From the NCBI RefSeq assembly GCF_003032475.1, contig NZ_CP028369.1, positions 3,720,001 through 3,784,000 on the forward strand: a DNA stretch of 64,000 nt. The letters run 5' to 3'. Source of the DNA: Streptomyces sp. P3 (GTDB lineage: Bacteria > Actinomycetota > Actinomycetes > Streptomycetales > Streptomycetaceae). The translations under genes and the position numbers were made by a program. Positions 45,051-56,820 of the stretch are shown here, piece by piece (within the stretch, counting starts at the first letter, position 1; each line of letters begins with the position of its first letter). The notes beneath the pieces were generated by a model, which did no database searches, was not told the origin of the DNA, and saw only the letters and a program-made list of their open reading frames with translations.

Positions 45051-45215
45051 GCGTCATTCTTCCTTCGGTCGTGAACGGGGCGACGGCGGGGCCGAGTTCG
45101 CCCGGGAGCCTCATGATCGTAACGACCCGCCGTCACGACCGCCGCCCGTGTCGTACCCCATACCTGGGATGACGGCCATGGAGGGCAAGGGGACGCGTAC
45201 GGCCCGCCCCCGCTC

Positions 45216-46166
45216 CTACCGAGGAGCGCCGGGCGGGGTGGCGCCCGGTCGGGCAACGGCCGCTCCGTGGGCGTCCGTCAACTCCCTCACCAGACGCGCC
45301 GTCACCGGCGCCGGCACCCCCTGCCGTGCGGCCGCGCGCAGCAACGCCCCGCCGATCGCGTCCAGTTCGAGAGGCCGGCCGGCCTCGGCGTCGCGCTGCA
45401 TGGAGGACTTCATGGCCGGGGCGAAGACGTCGTAGCGTGCGAGGGCCGTCGCCGGGTCCACGGGTGCGCCGCAGGCGGTGCTGACGGCGGCGGTCTCCTC
45501 GACCAGCGCGGCCAGCTCCTCGCGATGCCGGGTGCGCACCTCGCCCAAGGGCAGTGCGTGGCGGGTGGTGAGCAGGGCGAAGGGCGCGAGGAACGACATC
45601 TTCGCCCACAGGGCGGCCGTCTCGTCCGGCAGGACGCGGACCGTCGGGCCGGCCGCCGTCAGCGTCCGCGCGAGCGCGACCAGACGCGGGCGCGGCACGG
45701 TGTCGCCGGTCAGGTCGATCTCCGCGAACGAGCTCCCGTGTTCGATCACTCCCGGGGCGACCCGGGTGGACTCCACGCGGATCACGGCGGGGGCCACCCC
45801 GTCGGGGCGGTGGTGCGCGCGCAGGGCGGCCGGGTGCTCGACGCCGTTCAGCAACGGCACGAGCAGGGTGTCCTCGGCGAGCGCCGAGGCGGGGATGCGG
45901 GCCAGAGCCGCGTCGAGCGCCGTCTGCTTGACGGCGATCAGGACCGCGTCGACCGGAGCGCGCAGTTCGGTGTCCGCGTCGACGGGGGCGGTGAACTCCC
46001 CGAACGTGGCGCTGTGCACGCGGATGCCCTGGGTGCGCAGGACCTTCGCGGTGTCCTCGCCGGCCAGGCAGGTCACCCGGAGCCCGGCGCGGGACAGCAG
46101 GGCGGCGAGCAGTCCGCCCACCCCGCCGGGGCCGAGGACGGCGACGGTGCGTATGTCGTGCGGCAT
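45216..46166 (-). CDS. Ketopantoate reductase family protein (PanE/ApbA-like)
   Basis: 316 residues from ATG 46166 with GAGGAACG upstream. The N-terminal Rossmann motif is LGPGGVGGLLAALLSRAG, and the catalytic Lys lies in ALWAKMSFLAPF. Other conserved parts are VKQTALDAAL and LNGVEH. PanE reduces 2-dehydropantoate with NADPH in pantothenate synthesis. Streptomyces often encode several paralogues, so this may act on another keto acid. No pan genes lie nearby. Confidence 0.85.
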   Translation of the reverse strand: MPHDIRTVAVLGPGGVGGLLAALLSRAGLRVTCLAGEDTAKVLRTQGIRVHSATFGEFTAPVDADTELRAPVDAVLIAVKQTALDAALARIPASALAEDTLLVPLLNGVEHPAALRAHHRPDGVAPAVIRVESTRVAPGVIEHGSSFAEIDLTGDTVPRPRLVALARTLTAAGPTVRVLPDETAALWAKMSFLAPFALLTTRHALPLGEVRTRHREELAALVEETAAVSTACGAPVDPATALARYDVFAPAMKSSMQRDAEAGRPLELDAIGGALLRAAARQGVPAPVTARLVRELTDAHGAAVARPGATPPGAPR

Positions 46167-46264
46167 GGTGCTGTCGTTCCTCTCGTCGGTCGGCCCCGCG
46201 GGAGCGGTGGCCGCCACAGAGGCGATCGTGGCACAGGAGGGGGACGCGGGGGCAGACTGTGGGC

Positions 46265-46504
46265 ATGTGCCGGAGTATCAAGACGTTGCGTCCGCCCGCG
46301 TTGCCCGAGGAGGCGACCGAGGACGAGGTGCGCGCCGCAGCGCTGCAGTACGTCCGCAAGGTGTCCGGTTTCCGGGCCCCGGCCGAGCACAACCGGGAGG
46401 TGTTCGAGCGGGCGGTGGACGCCGTCGCCGCGGCCACGGCGGAACTCCTGGACGGCCTCGAGGTGCGCGGCGCGTCCCGCGGTGACGCCGCGGCGCGGGC
46501 GTAG
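46265..46504 (+). CDS. DUF2277 domain small protein
   Basis: 79 residues, beginning MCRSIKTLRPPALPEEATED, the hallmark of DUF2277. The ATG at 46265 follows GTG-GGC; the ATG is favoured because family members start MCR-[SN]-IKTLRP. The protein is helical and soluble. Function unknown; the conserved N-terminal Cys-Arg pair may bind a ligand or metal. It is divergent from the ketopantoate reductase by 98 bp. Confidence 0.82.
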   Translation: MCRSIKTLRPPALPEEATEDEVRAAALQYVRKVSGFRAPAEHNREVFERAVDAVAAATAELLDGLEVRGASRGDAAARA

Positions 46505-46841
46505 TCGGCCCGGCCACGGCGGTCGGCCGCCACCACCCGTCCTGGACGGCCTGTGCCGTGCGGGCTTGCGCCGCGCGATCGGCCCGGCGGGCCCTGCCCG
46601 GTCCACCCGGGGCCGCTCAGGGCGTCCGGGCGGCTTGATGTCCGCCGTGGCGGCCCGCGGCGCCTGGCGCACGGCCCCGGAGCAGGGACGTGGGCCGGTT
46701 CGGGTAAACGGCTCCCGCCCGGGGCGGTCCCGGCCCGCGTGCCACCGTGCCGAGCTGCCCGAGCCCGTACCGGCGACCCCGTGGCGCGGTCGGTGGACCG
46801 CGTGGTGCCTGGGGCCGGCCGCGCGGGGCCCGGCCGGGCCC
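46505..46841. other. 337-bp gap without recognised gene
   Basis: Very GC-rich spacer between the convergent DUF2277 and DedA genes. Open frames exist on both strands but show Arg/Pro/Gly-rich random composition and no ribosome site. No clear repeat or RNA was recognised. It could be the remains of a lost gene. Confidence 0.5.
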
Positions 46842-47453
46842 TTACGCCGGCTGGCGGCGCATGACGAAGCCGGCGGCGGCGCCCGCGCCGAACAGGGCGA
46901 GGACCGACACCCCCGTCGCCAGCCAGGTCGTGCCCAGCCAGTGGGCGCCGAAGTAGCCGAGGGCGGCGCTGTAGCCCGCCCAGGACAGGCCGGCCAGCGC
47001 GGACCACGGGAGGAACTCGCGCGGGCGGCGGTGCGCGGCGCCCGCGATCAGCGAGACGACGGAGCGGCCCGCCGGGGCGAACCGGGCCAGCACGACCAGG
47101 GCGCCGCCGCCACGGGCCAGTGCCTCACCGAGGCGTTCCTGCGCGGTGGTCAGCCGACGGGAGCGGGAGATCGCCCGGTCCAGGCGCTCGCCGCCGCGCC
47201 AGGCGAGCCGGTAGGCCACCAGGTCGCCCAGCACCGAGGCGGTCGCCGCGGAGAGGATCAGGACCATGACGTCGGGCACGTCGTGCGGGACCTGTCCGGT
47301 CGCCGCGCCCGAACCCGCCGCGGCGGCCGTGGCCGCCGTGATGACGAGCACCCCGCTGGGCAGCACCGGCAGGAACACGTCCAGGAGGACCGACAGGCCC
47401 ACCACCGCGTAGATCCAGGGGCTGGCGAGCAACGCCCCCACACTCTCGAACAC
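46842..47453 (-). CDS. DedA family membrane protein
   Basis: 203 residues from GTG 47453, which has GGGGAG six bases upstream. The DedA (SNARE-associated, PF09335) pattern is visible: two re-entrant regions with the arginine motif RFAPAGRSVVSLIAGAAHRR and several hydrophobic helices. DedA proteins flip phospholipids or undecaprenyl phosphate and support proton motive force. The version here is short and lacks the usual acidic-Gly motif at the first re-entrant loop, LPSGVLVITAATAA standing in its place. Confidence 0.83.
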   Translation of the reverse strand: MFESVGALLASPWIYAVVGLSVLLDVFLPVLPSGVLVITAATAAAAGSGAATGQVPHDVPDVMVLILSAATASVLGDLVAYRLAWRGGERLDRAISRSRRLTTAQERLGEALARGGGALVVLARFAPAGRSVVSLIAGAAHRRPREFLPWSALAGLSWAGYSAALGYFGAHWLGTTWLATGVSVLALFGAGAAAGFVMRRQPA

Positions 47454-47725
47454 CGCGAACTCCCCGTGTCTCCCCCGTGACGACCGACCGGTGCCGCTGT
47501 GTCGCGGGGGAGCGGCAGATGCGGCCAATGACAGCCATACAGCGTACGCCCGGGGTGTGACAGCGGATTCACGGGGGGCTCGTGTGTTCGGCACACCACA
47601 TTCACCCTTGGGATGCCCCGCCCCCCCCGACAGCCGCCCGGCAGCCATCTGGGCGGGCGGCTGCCGGGGGGCGGGACGGCGTGCTCGTGGGACGCCGTGC
47701 TCGTGGGACGGGCGCGCCGGCCGGG

Positions 47726-48175
47726 TCAGACGGAGACCGTGGCCTGCTGCGAGGCGGGCTCCCGCCTCGTGGCCGTGCGGCTCGCGACCAGGCGGTCCAG
47801 GCCGAGGGCTCCGGAACCGGTGAACACCAGCAGCAGGAAGGCCCAGCAGAACATCGCCGACGCCTCGCCGCCGTTCTCCATCGGCCACAGGGCGTTGGGC
47901 TGGTGCACCTTGAAGTACGCGTACGCCATGGAGCCCGAGGCGAGTAGGGCGGCGGGCCGTGTGCCGAGGCCGACCAGCACCAGGCTGCCGCAGACGAGCT
48001 GGATCACGGCCGCGTACCAGCCGGGCCAGGCGCCGGTGTCGACGGTGCGGCCGGCGGCCTCCGCGCCGAGGACGCCGAAGAGCGAGGCCGCGCCGTGGCA
48101 GGTGAAGAGCAGGCCGACGACGATGCGGTAGAGACCGACCGCGTACGGCTGTGCGGTGTCGAGACGAGCGGACAT
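47726..48175 (-). CDS. DoxX family membrane protein
   Basis: 149 residues, four transmembrane helices. The DoxX motif begins GLYRIVVGLLFTCHGAASLFG. DoxX proteins belong to membrane oxidoreductase complexes linked to thiosulfate oxidation or resistance to oxidative stress. The gene is monocistronic. An AT-rich region upstream (48250-48400) holds a dyad that may be an operator. No signs of transfer. Confidence 0.85.
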   Translation of the reverse strand: MSARLDTAQPYAVGLYRIVVGLLFTCHGAASLFGVLGAEAAGRTVDTGAWPGWYAAVIQLVCGSLVLVGLGTRPAALLASGSMAYAYFKVHQPNALWPMENGGEASAMFCWAFLLLVFTGSGALGLDRLVASRTATRREPASQQATVSV

Positions 48176-48285
48176 GGTGGGGGGTGCTCCTTCGGTGTCG
48201 GGCGGGCCGGTCCTGAAAAGGGGAGTGGACCGGACCCGTCGTCGGGGGCGGCGGTACCGAACGAGCCGTCAACGCTAGGGGGAGC

Positions 48286-48305
48286 GAACTGATGCTTGCT
48301 AGTTC
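48286..48305 (-). promoter_or_regulatory. Possible HxlR/MarR-type operator upstream of doxX-like gene
   Basis: GAACT-(10)-AGTTC dyad with the core TGATGCTTGCTAG, placed in an AT-rich stretch 110 bp upstream of the DoxX start. HxlR or MarR regulators often control DoxX genes through AT-rich dyads. No adjacent regulator gene is present, so this remains tentative. Confidence 0.35.
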
Positions 48306-48401
48306 AACTTGAGCCATCACTGACGCATAAGAGGGCAACCACCTTACGTTTTACCCTTTTTGACGAGTAATCAGATGACTGTCCGTCGTAGATCGAACGC
48401 C

Positions 48402-50072
48402 TCAGGAGGTGAGGTCGGACTCCGCCACCGTCGCGAGCGCCCCGTCCTTCTGCGCCTGCTCCAGCCGCAACCGGGCGGAACGGCCGCGCAGGGTCAGCGA
48501 CATGAGCTGGTTGCCGAACCACGGCCCGCCCTTCCTGCGCCAGCTGACGGGAAGCCGCGGGCAGCGGCCGTGCCGGCGCAGCCGCCGGCCGAGCGCGCGG
48601 GCCACGGCGCTCCAGCCGAAACGGAAGCCCACCCGGATCGACAGGGGGACCGAGTTGTGGACGGGGGAGCAGGTGAGCTGCAGCACCCGGGCGGCCGGTC
48701 CGGGCGTGTCGCGCCAGCGCGCCTCGGCCACGTAGGCGTGGTGCACGTCCCCGGAGAGCACCAGCACGCTCGCCGGCGCGTCCGCCCCGGCCCCCGTGTC
48801 GGCGATCAGCTCCGCCAGCTCGGTGAAGGACTCGGGGAAGGCCGCCCAGTGCTCCAGGTCCGCGCCGCGCCGCAGCTTCTCCCCGAAGCGGGCCCAGCGC
48901 GCGCCGCGCTCGCCCCGGCACAGGGCCGCGTCCCATTCCTCGGCGTCGTGCACCAGGTGCGGCAGCAGCCAGGGCAGCGAGGAGCCGAGGAGAAGGTGGT
49001 CGTAGGAGCCGGGACGGTCGAGCACCTGGTCGCGCAGCCAGGCCCGCTCGCCCTCGTCGAGCATGGCGCGCCGGCCCTCGTCGAGGACCCGCGCCGCCCG
49101 GCTGTCGACGATCAGCAGCCGCACCCGCCCGAAGTCGCGCCGGTAGCTCCACCGCACGGACGCCGGGTCGGTGTCCGCCCGGTCGGCGAAGGCGCGCAGC
49201 ACGTCGGTGCCGTCGGGCGCGTCGCGTACGGCCGCGTAGAGCGGGTCGGTGGCCAGTTCGGCCGGTGACAGGTTCCCCAGGTGCTGGTGCACCCAGTACG
49301 ACATCAGACCGCTCAGCACCCGCTCGCGCCACCAGGCGGTGCCCCGCATGTCGGCCAGCCATGCCACGGAGGTGTTCCAGTCGTCGATCACGTCATGGTC
49401 GTCGAAGACCATGCACGTCGGCACGGTGGACAGCAGCCAGCGCACCCCGGGGTCGCGCCAGGACTCGTAGTAGAGCCAGGTGTACTCCTCGTAGTCCGCG
49501 ACCTCGGCGCCCGGCGGATCGGTCAGGCCGCGGCGGGCGTCGATCCGCTCCCGGGTCGCGTCGGAGACCTCGTCGGCGTACACCTGGTCGCCCAGCAGCA
49601 GCAGGACGTCCGGGCGTTCGGCGGTCGGGTCGGCGGCGAGGCGCGCCGCCAGGCCGTCCAGGGCGTCGGGGCCGACCGGGTCGTTCCCGCCGGCCGGGGG
49701 CGCCGCCCAGCGGCAGGAGCCGAACGCCACCCGGACGGCGTCGCCGCCGGGCGCGTCCCCGTCCCCGTCCCCGTCCTCGTCGCGTTCGGCGGCGGGGGAG
49801 TGGATCTCGGAGGGCGGGAAGGGGGAGTCGGGCGGCGGCCACACGCGTGACCCGTCGAGGAGGACCTCGTAGGCCGTCGAGGTGCCGGCCGTCAGGCCGC
49901 TCACCTCGACCAGCGCGTAGTGGTGGCCCGCCACCTGGAAGGTGCGGGCGGCGCCGCCCGCACCGTCGGCGCAGCGCACCTCGGCGGCGCACGGACGGCT
50001 CGCCTCGACCCATACGGTCGCGGACGAGCCGTCGGCGTATCTCAGCAGTGGTCCCAGCCGCAGTCCGGCCAC
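48402..50072 (-). CDS. PhoD-like alkaline phosphatase family protein
   Basis: 556 residues. After an N-terminal fibronectin-like domain come metallophosphatase motifs: VAFGSCRWA, LLLGDQVYADEVS near residue 162, VFDDHDVIDDWNTS near 230 and LVLSGDVHHAYVAEA near 445. PhoD enzymes use Ca2+ and Fe3+ to hydrolyse phosphodi- and monoesters outside the cell. There is no signal or twin-arginine peptide here, so this member is probably intracellular and may act on another ester. It stands alone, followed by the DoxX gene. Confidence 0.85.
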   Translation of the reverse strand: MAGLRLGPLLRYADGSSATVWVEASRPCAAEVRCADGAGGAARTFQVAGHHYALVEVSGLTAGTSTAYEVLLDGSRVWPPPDSPFPPSEIHSPAAERDEDGDGDGDAPGGDAVRVAFGSCRWAAPPAGGNDPVGPDALDGLAARLAADPTAERPDVLLLLGDQVYADEVSDATRERIDARRGLTDPPGAEVADYEEYTWLYYESWRDPGVRWLLSTVPTCMVFDDHDVIDDWNTSVAWLADMRGTAWWRERVLSGLMSYWVHQHLGNLSPAELATDPLYAAVRDAPDGTDVLRAFADRADTDPASVRWSYRRDFGRVRLLIVDSRAARVLDEGRRAMLDEGERAWLRDQVLDRPGSYDHLLLGSSLPWLLPHLVHDAEEWDAALCRGERGARWARFGEKLRRGADLEHWAAFPESFTELAELIADTGAGADAPASVLVLSGDVHHAYVAEARWRDTPGPAARVLQLTCSPVHNSVPLSIRVGFRFGWSAVARALGRRLRRHGRCPRLPVSWRRKGGPWFGNQLMSLTLRGRSARLRLEQAQKDGALATVAESDLTS

Positions 50073-50150
50073 GTGATCGCCCTCCTCCGTCGCACCGTAC
50101 GGTACGGAACGGCGAGGGTCCGCGGGGAGTGCCGGGCGGCCGCGGACCGG

Positions 50151-50795
50151 TCAGCAGGCGGCGAGATAGCTCGTCAGCGCGCTCTTCTCGGCGGAGTCCA
50201 CCGAGAGGCCGTAGTAGTACTTCACCTGCACCCAGGCGCGCACGTAGGTGCAGCGGTACGAGGTGACCGACGGCATCCACTCGGCCGGGTCCTGGTCGCT
50301 CTTGGACTGGTTCACGTTGTCCGTGACGGCGATGAGCTGCGGGCGGGTCACGTCGTTGGCGAAGGACTGGCGCCGGGCGGTGGTCCAGGCGCTCGCCCCG
50401 GAGTCCCAGGCTTCGGCGAGCGGGACCAGGTGGTCGATGTCGAGGTCGGAGGCGGCGGTCCAGGTGGCGCCGTCGTAGGGGCTGTACCAGCTGCCGCTGG
50501 TGGCGGTGCAGGCGGAGTTGGTGACGACGTTCGTGCCGTCCCGCTTGAGGATGTACTCACGGGTGTTGCAGGTGCCGCTGATGGTGATCCAGGTGGGGAA
50601 CAGGTCGCGGTCGTAGCCGGTGCGGTTCTCGGCCTTCACGGTGAGTGAGGCGAGGTAGGTGCGGGCGGTGGCGGCGGAGACCGGGGTGGGGAGGGCGGCG
50701 GAGGCGGTCGGGGACTGGAACAGCCCGACCGAGGCTATGAGGGCGGTGAGGACGGCTGTTGCGCTCAGCCGTCCACGCGCGTAGAACTTCGACAT
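50151..50795 (-). CDS. Secreted HNH-type nuclease (DUF1524)
   Basis: 214 residues. A signal peptide of about 33 residues ends at ASA. The catalytic motif is DLDIDHLVPLAEAW with Asp121-His122, followed by DNVNQSKSDQDP (Asn162, Lys165, Asp167) as the second half of the HNH beta-beta-alpha fold. Four cysteines (in GTCNTRE, SACTAT, YRCTYV and the C-terminal AAC) suggest disulfides, which suits an extracellular enzyme. The ATG has CGGAG upstream. Probable role: digestion of external DNA for phosphate or nucleotides. Confidence 0.88.
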   Translation of the reverse strand: MSKFYARGRLSATAVLTALIASVGLFQSPTASAALPTPVSAATARTYLASLTVKAENRTGYDRDLFPTWITISGTCNTREYILKRDGTNVVTNSACTATSGSWYSPYDGATWTAASDLDIDHLVPLAEAWDSGASAWTTARRQSFANDVTRPQLIAVTDNVNQSKSDQDPAEWMPSVTSYRCTYVRAWVQVKYYYGLSVDSAEKSALTSYLAAC

Positions 50796-50944
50796 GCGAA
50801 CTCCGTTGGGGAGGCGGGGTGTTGCGGTGCGGGCATGGGAATGCTCGCGCCGCCGCGTTGCGGGGAGATGTGCGTTCGATGAGAAGCTAGTGACGAGTGC
50901 ATGACACGACAAGGTCTACGGCGGAACGATCTCGTACACTGGAC

Positions 50945-51092
50945 GGCGCAGAAGGGGAGTAGCTCTTCGCCGGGACCGTCGACATACTGCTCAGCTCGTC
51001 TGAGCCGGCGCCCGGAGGCGAGTCCGTGATGACGGGGCCCGCCGGCGAGACCTTCGGCAAGCAGTGCCCATCCGTGCCGCACGGCACGGATG
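50945..51092 (+). ncRNA. yybP-ykoY-type (Mn2+) riboswitch with hairpin expression platform
   Basis: The aptamer spans about 50945-51068. It contains the conserved GGGGAGTAGC (50954-50963), GTCGACATACTGC (50978-50990) and CCGGCGAGACCTTC (51042-51055), and is closed by GGCGC (50945-50949) against GTGCC (51064-51068). A hairpin with perfect 10-bp arms (51069-51078 and 51083-51092) follows and may be the expression platform. The gene behind it is a GDT1-type transporter, a known target of this manganese-sensing class. Confidence 0.78.
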
Positions 51093-51182
51093 ACGTGTGC
51101 TGCCGTGCCGAGGCGTCTTCGTGAGGATCTTCGCAAGGACTGCAGCACTCTCGGCGGGGCGGCCCCGACCGATAGAGGAACC

Positions 51183-51764
51183 TTGATCAGCATTACCGTG
51201 ACGGCGCTCGTCTTCGGCGTCGTCTTCCTGGCGGAGCTGCCGGACAAGACCGCCCTGGCCGGGCTCGTCCTCGGCACCCGCTACCGCGCCTCGTACGTCT
51301 TCGCCGGCATCGCCGCCGCCTTCGCCCTGCACGTCACGCTCGCCGTCGCGGCGGGCAGCGTGCTCACCCTGCTGCCACAGCAGATCGTGCACGCGCTGAC
51401 CGGCGTCCTCTTCCTCGGCGGCGCGGCCGTGCTGCTGCTGAAGAAGGACGAGGGCGACGAGGAGGTCCGGCGGCCGCAGGGCCAGTCCTTCTGGAAGGTC
51501 GCCGGTGCGGGCTTCATGCTGATCCTCGTCGCCGAGTTCGGCGACCTCACCCAGATCATGACGGCCAACCTGGCCGCCCGTTACGACGACCCGCTCTCCG
51601 TGGGCCTGGGCGCGGTGCTGGCGCTGTGGGCGGTGGCCGGGCTCGGCATCGTCGGTGGAAAGGCCCTGATGAAGCGGGTGCCGCTGAAGCTGATCACCCG
51701 CATCGCGGCCCTGCTGATGCTGCTGCTGGGCGTGTGGAGTCTCTGGGAGGCGATCACCGGCTGA
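51183..51764 (+). CDS. TMEM165/GDT1 family Mn2+/Ca2+ exporter
   Basis: 193 residues from TTG 51183, which has AGAGG upstream; GTG 51198 is an alternative. The duplicated family signature is seen as FLAELPDKTALAGL and LVAEFGDLTQIMTANLAA, each with the acidic residues that coordinate metal in the membrane. Six transmembrane helices are expected. An acidic loop (KKDEGDEEVRR) separates the halves. Control by the upstream riboswitch indicates induction by excess manganese. It would export Mn2+ or Ca2+ by proton antiport. Confidence 0.9.
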   Translation: MISITVTALVFGVVFLAELPDKTALAGLVLGTRYRASYVFAGIAAAFALHVTLAVAAGSVLTLLPQQIVHALTGVLFLGGAAVLLLKKDEGDEEVRRPQGQSFWKVAGAGFMLILVAEFGDLTQIMTANLAARYDDPLSVGLGAVLALWAVAGLGIVGGKALMKRVPLKLITRIAALLMLLLGVWSLWEAITG

Positions 51765-51992
51765 GGCGCGACGAGGGGTGCCGGGCGACGCAGGGTGCCG
51801 GGCGCCGTGCGGATCCGGGGCGCCGGGCGGGGTGGCGCCGGGGGGCCATTGTTTTGTACCGTAGGGGAACAAAGTGGCTCCCGCTCGTTTTCCCTGACCG
51901 GCGGGCGGGGCCGCCTTGTCTTTGGTGCGAGAGCCGCCGACGCGAGGTACGAGAGCCGTCCGAGAGTCACTGATGACGTACGGGAGTCACTG

Positions 51993-52652
51993 ATGCCGGT
52001 CCTCACCGCCCACGCCCTCCTGCTCGACATGGACGGCACCCTCGTGAACTCCGACGCCGTCGTGGAGCGGATCTGGCGGCGCTGGGCCGACGCGCACGGA
52101 CTCGACGGCGACGAGGTCATGAAGGTCGTCCACGGTCGGCAGGGGCATGCCTCGATGGCTTTGCTGCTGCCCGGCCGGCCCATGCGGCTGAACCTCGAGG
52201 ACAACGCGCGGATGCTGGCGGCGGAGACCGCCGACCTCGACGGCGTCGTCCCGGTGCCCGGCGCACCCGAGTTCCTCGCCTCCCTGCGCGGTGTCCGGCA
52301 CGCGCTGGTCACCTCGGCGGACGTTCCGCTGTCGACGGCCCGGATGGCCGCGGCGGGGCTGGAACTCCCCGAGGTGCGCGTGACCGCGGAATCGGTGGGC
52401 GCGAGCAAGCCGGACCCCGAGGGCTTCCTGAAGGGTGCGGCGGAGCTTGGGGTCGACCCGGCGCAGTGCGTCGTCTTCGAGGACTCCGGTGCGGGCGTCG
52501 CCGCGGGGCGGGCCGCCGGGATGCGGGTCGTCGGCGTGGGGGCGCGAGCGGCGGCACACGGGCCGGACGCGGTCGTGCGTGATCTCCGCGAGGTGCGGGT
52601 GGAGGCCGCGGGGGGCGCGGAGGAGGCGGCGGTACGGATCCGGGTCGGCTGA
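51993..52652 (+). CDS. HAD-IA family phosphatase
   Basis: 219 residues. Motif I LLLDMDGTLVNSDAVVER, motif II LVTSADVP, motif III Lys in GASKPDPEGF and motif IV VVFEDSGAGVAAGRAAGM are all present. The cap region resembles sugar-phosphate phosphatases of the DOG/YfbT type. The ATG lies in TGATG after a six-codon leader frame. It is 228 bp downstream of the GDT1 gene, not obviously cotranscribed. Substrate likely a small sugar phosphate. Confidence 0.9.
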   Translation: MPVLTAHALLLDMDGTLVNSDAVVERIWRRWADAHGLDGDEVMKVVHGRQGHASMALLLPGRPMRLNLEDNARMLAAETADLDGVVPVPGAPEFLASLRGVRHALVTSADVPLSTARMAAAGLELPEVRVTAESVGASKPDPEGFLKGAAELGVDPAQCVVFEDSGAGVAAGRAAGMRVVGVGARAAAHGPDAVVRDLREVRVEAAGGAEEAAVRIRVG

Positions 52653-52698
52653 GCCGTCCTGGGCCCGCGCCCTGGTCGTCCTCCGGTTCCGAGGGCGG

Positions 52699-53811
52699 CT
52701 ACGGCTCCTTCGTCTCCGATTCCAGGCGGGCCCGGGTCACCGGGCCGTACACGCCCGGTCCGTCCTCCGTCGTCCCCCGGGACCACTGGTAGTTGCGCAG
52801 GGCGTCCTCGACCTCGCCGCCGAAGGAGCCGTCGGCCTCGCCGTCGTAGAAGAACAACGCCTTCAGCCGCAGTTGCAGTTCGGTCACCTCGGCGCCCTGG
52901 TCGCCGCGCCGCAGGGAGACGACGCCGACGGAGCCGTTCTGGGCCGCGTCGGCCGCCTTGTCGGGGCCCGGGGCGCGGGAGGCGTCGGCGCTCGGAGTCG
53001 CCGGGCTCGCCCCGGTCGACGGGGACGCGGACGGCGAGGCGCTCTCCGGTGTCGCGGACGGCGACGGGCGCTCGCTCTCGGGGGGCGGCGGCGGGGCCTC
53101 GGAGGCGGACGGGGACGCGGAGCGGCTCGCCGACGGTGACGCGGAGGCCGCGCTGACACTCGGGGCGGGCACGGCGGCCCGCACGTCTTCGGGGGCGGCG
53201 CTCTCGCGGGTCGGCTTCTCGTAGGAGAACAGCCCGGCGGCGAACCCGGCCGCCGTCACCACGGCGACGACGGCGCCGGTCGTCGCGACCAGCAGGAGCC
53301 GGCGGCGGCGCGGACGGGGGCGCGCTTCCTCGTCGTCGGAATGGGCCGCACCGGCGTACGCCGTTTCGAACAGTCGTAGATCGGTCGTGCTGGGCTCGGA
53401 GCCCGCGGGGGTGAGCGGTGTGGGCAGCGCCGCCGTGGCGTCCGGCGGCGGCCCTGCCGGTTCCACGCGGCGCAGGGGCATCGTCGCGTCGGCCGGAACC
53501 GCCGCCATCGGCATCGTCACGTCGGCCGCACCGGGAACGTCGCTCGCGCCGGTCGTGCCCCGCCCGTTCACGCCCCGCCCGTTCACCCCGTCAGGTTCTG
53601 CCTCGTCGAGTTCCACGTATGGACGTATGCGCAACGGATCGAAGTCCTCCGCGGCGGCCGCCTCCGCCGTCCGCGTGTCACGCAGGGCGTCGGAGGCCCG
53701 CCGGGCGCAGGCGCAGGACGGGGTGTTGTCGGGCGCGCGGAGCGCTCCGCACTCCGGGCAGGGCAGTCCCGACCGTCCCGGTCGCCTCTGCCGCCCCGTC
53801 GGATCGATCAC
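52699..53811 (-). CDS. Membrane protein with N-terminal zinc ribbon and C-terminal peptidoglycan-binding domain
   Basis: 370 residues. A cytoplasmic zinc-ribbon-like segment has Cys18, Cys21, Cys33 and Cys35 (LPCPECGALRAPDNTPSCACA). A polar linker follows with TMPM/TMPL repeats. One transmembrane helix lies near 168-195, then a Ser/Pro-rich extracellular stalk, then a PG_binding_1 domain from about 295 (GVVSLRRGDQGAEVTELQLR, GGEVEDALRNYQWSRGTT). The protein therefore bridges cytoplasm and wall. It could be a wall-sensing adaptor. It is divergent from the MFS fusion gene. Confidence 0.82.
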   Translation of the reverse strand: MIDPTGRQRRPGRSGLPCPECGALRAPDNTPSCACARRASDALRDTRTAEAAAAEDFDPLRIRPYVELDEAEPDGVNGRGVNGRGTTGASDVPGAADVTMPMAAVPADATMPLRRVEPAGPPPDATAALPTPLTPAGSEPSTTDLRLFETAYAGAAHSDDEEARPRPRRRRLLLVATTGAVVAVVTAAGFAAGLFSYEKPTRESAAPEDVRAAVPAPSVSAASASPSASRSASPSASEAPPPPPESERPSPSATPESASPSASPSTGASPATPSADASRAPGPDKAADAAQNGSVGVVSLRRGDQGAEVTELQLRLKALFFYDGEADGSFGGEVEDALRNYQWSRGTTEDGPGVYGPVTRARLESETKEP

Positions 53812-53930
53812 GTGTTCGGCCCTCCCCTTTCAAACTCCAGAGATTATGCAGATCCTCCACACAATCGGTCGTCCACGGCCCCCGGAACGTCAAATTCCGT
53901 TAGGAGTCGGGAGGACTCAAGAGGCCATAA

Positions 53931-56577
<2,647 letters not shown>

Positions 56578-56820
56578 GCGGACATTGTCGGGAGACGGCC
56601 CGGCCGCCCCGCAAGCGAATTCGCCCGGCCGCCGGGGGTCCGTTCCGAAGGCCGTGGACGCTCGCGCCGAGCCCGTTCCGGGGCCGTGCGGAGCCCGTTC
56701 CGGGGGCGGCGCGGGGGCTGTTCCGGGGCCGGCTCCCCGGTCCGCGTCGTTTGGGAGAGGCCGTCCGGGCAACCCGAGTCAGGAACCGGCCCGTGGGGCC
56801 GACACACCGGAAGGCAAGGC

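Noticed and set aside
46553..46864. 103-codon plus-strand frame in the GC-rich gap
   Set aside because: No ribosome site or recognisable motif; overlaps the end of the DedA gene.
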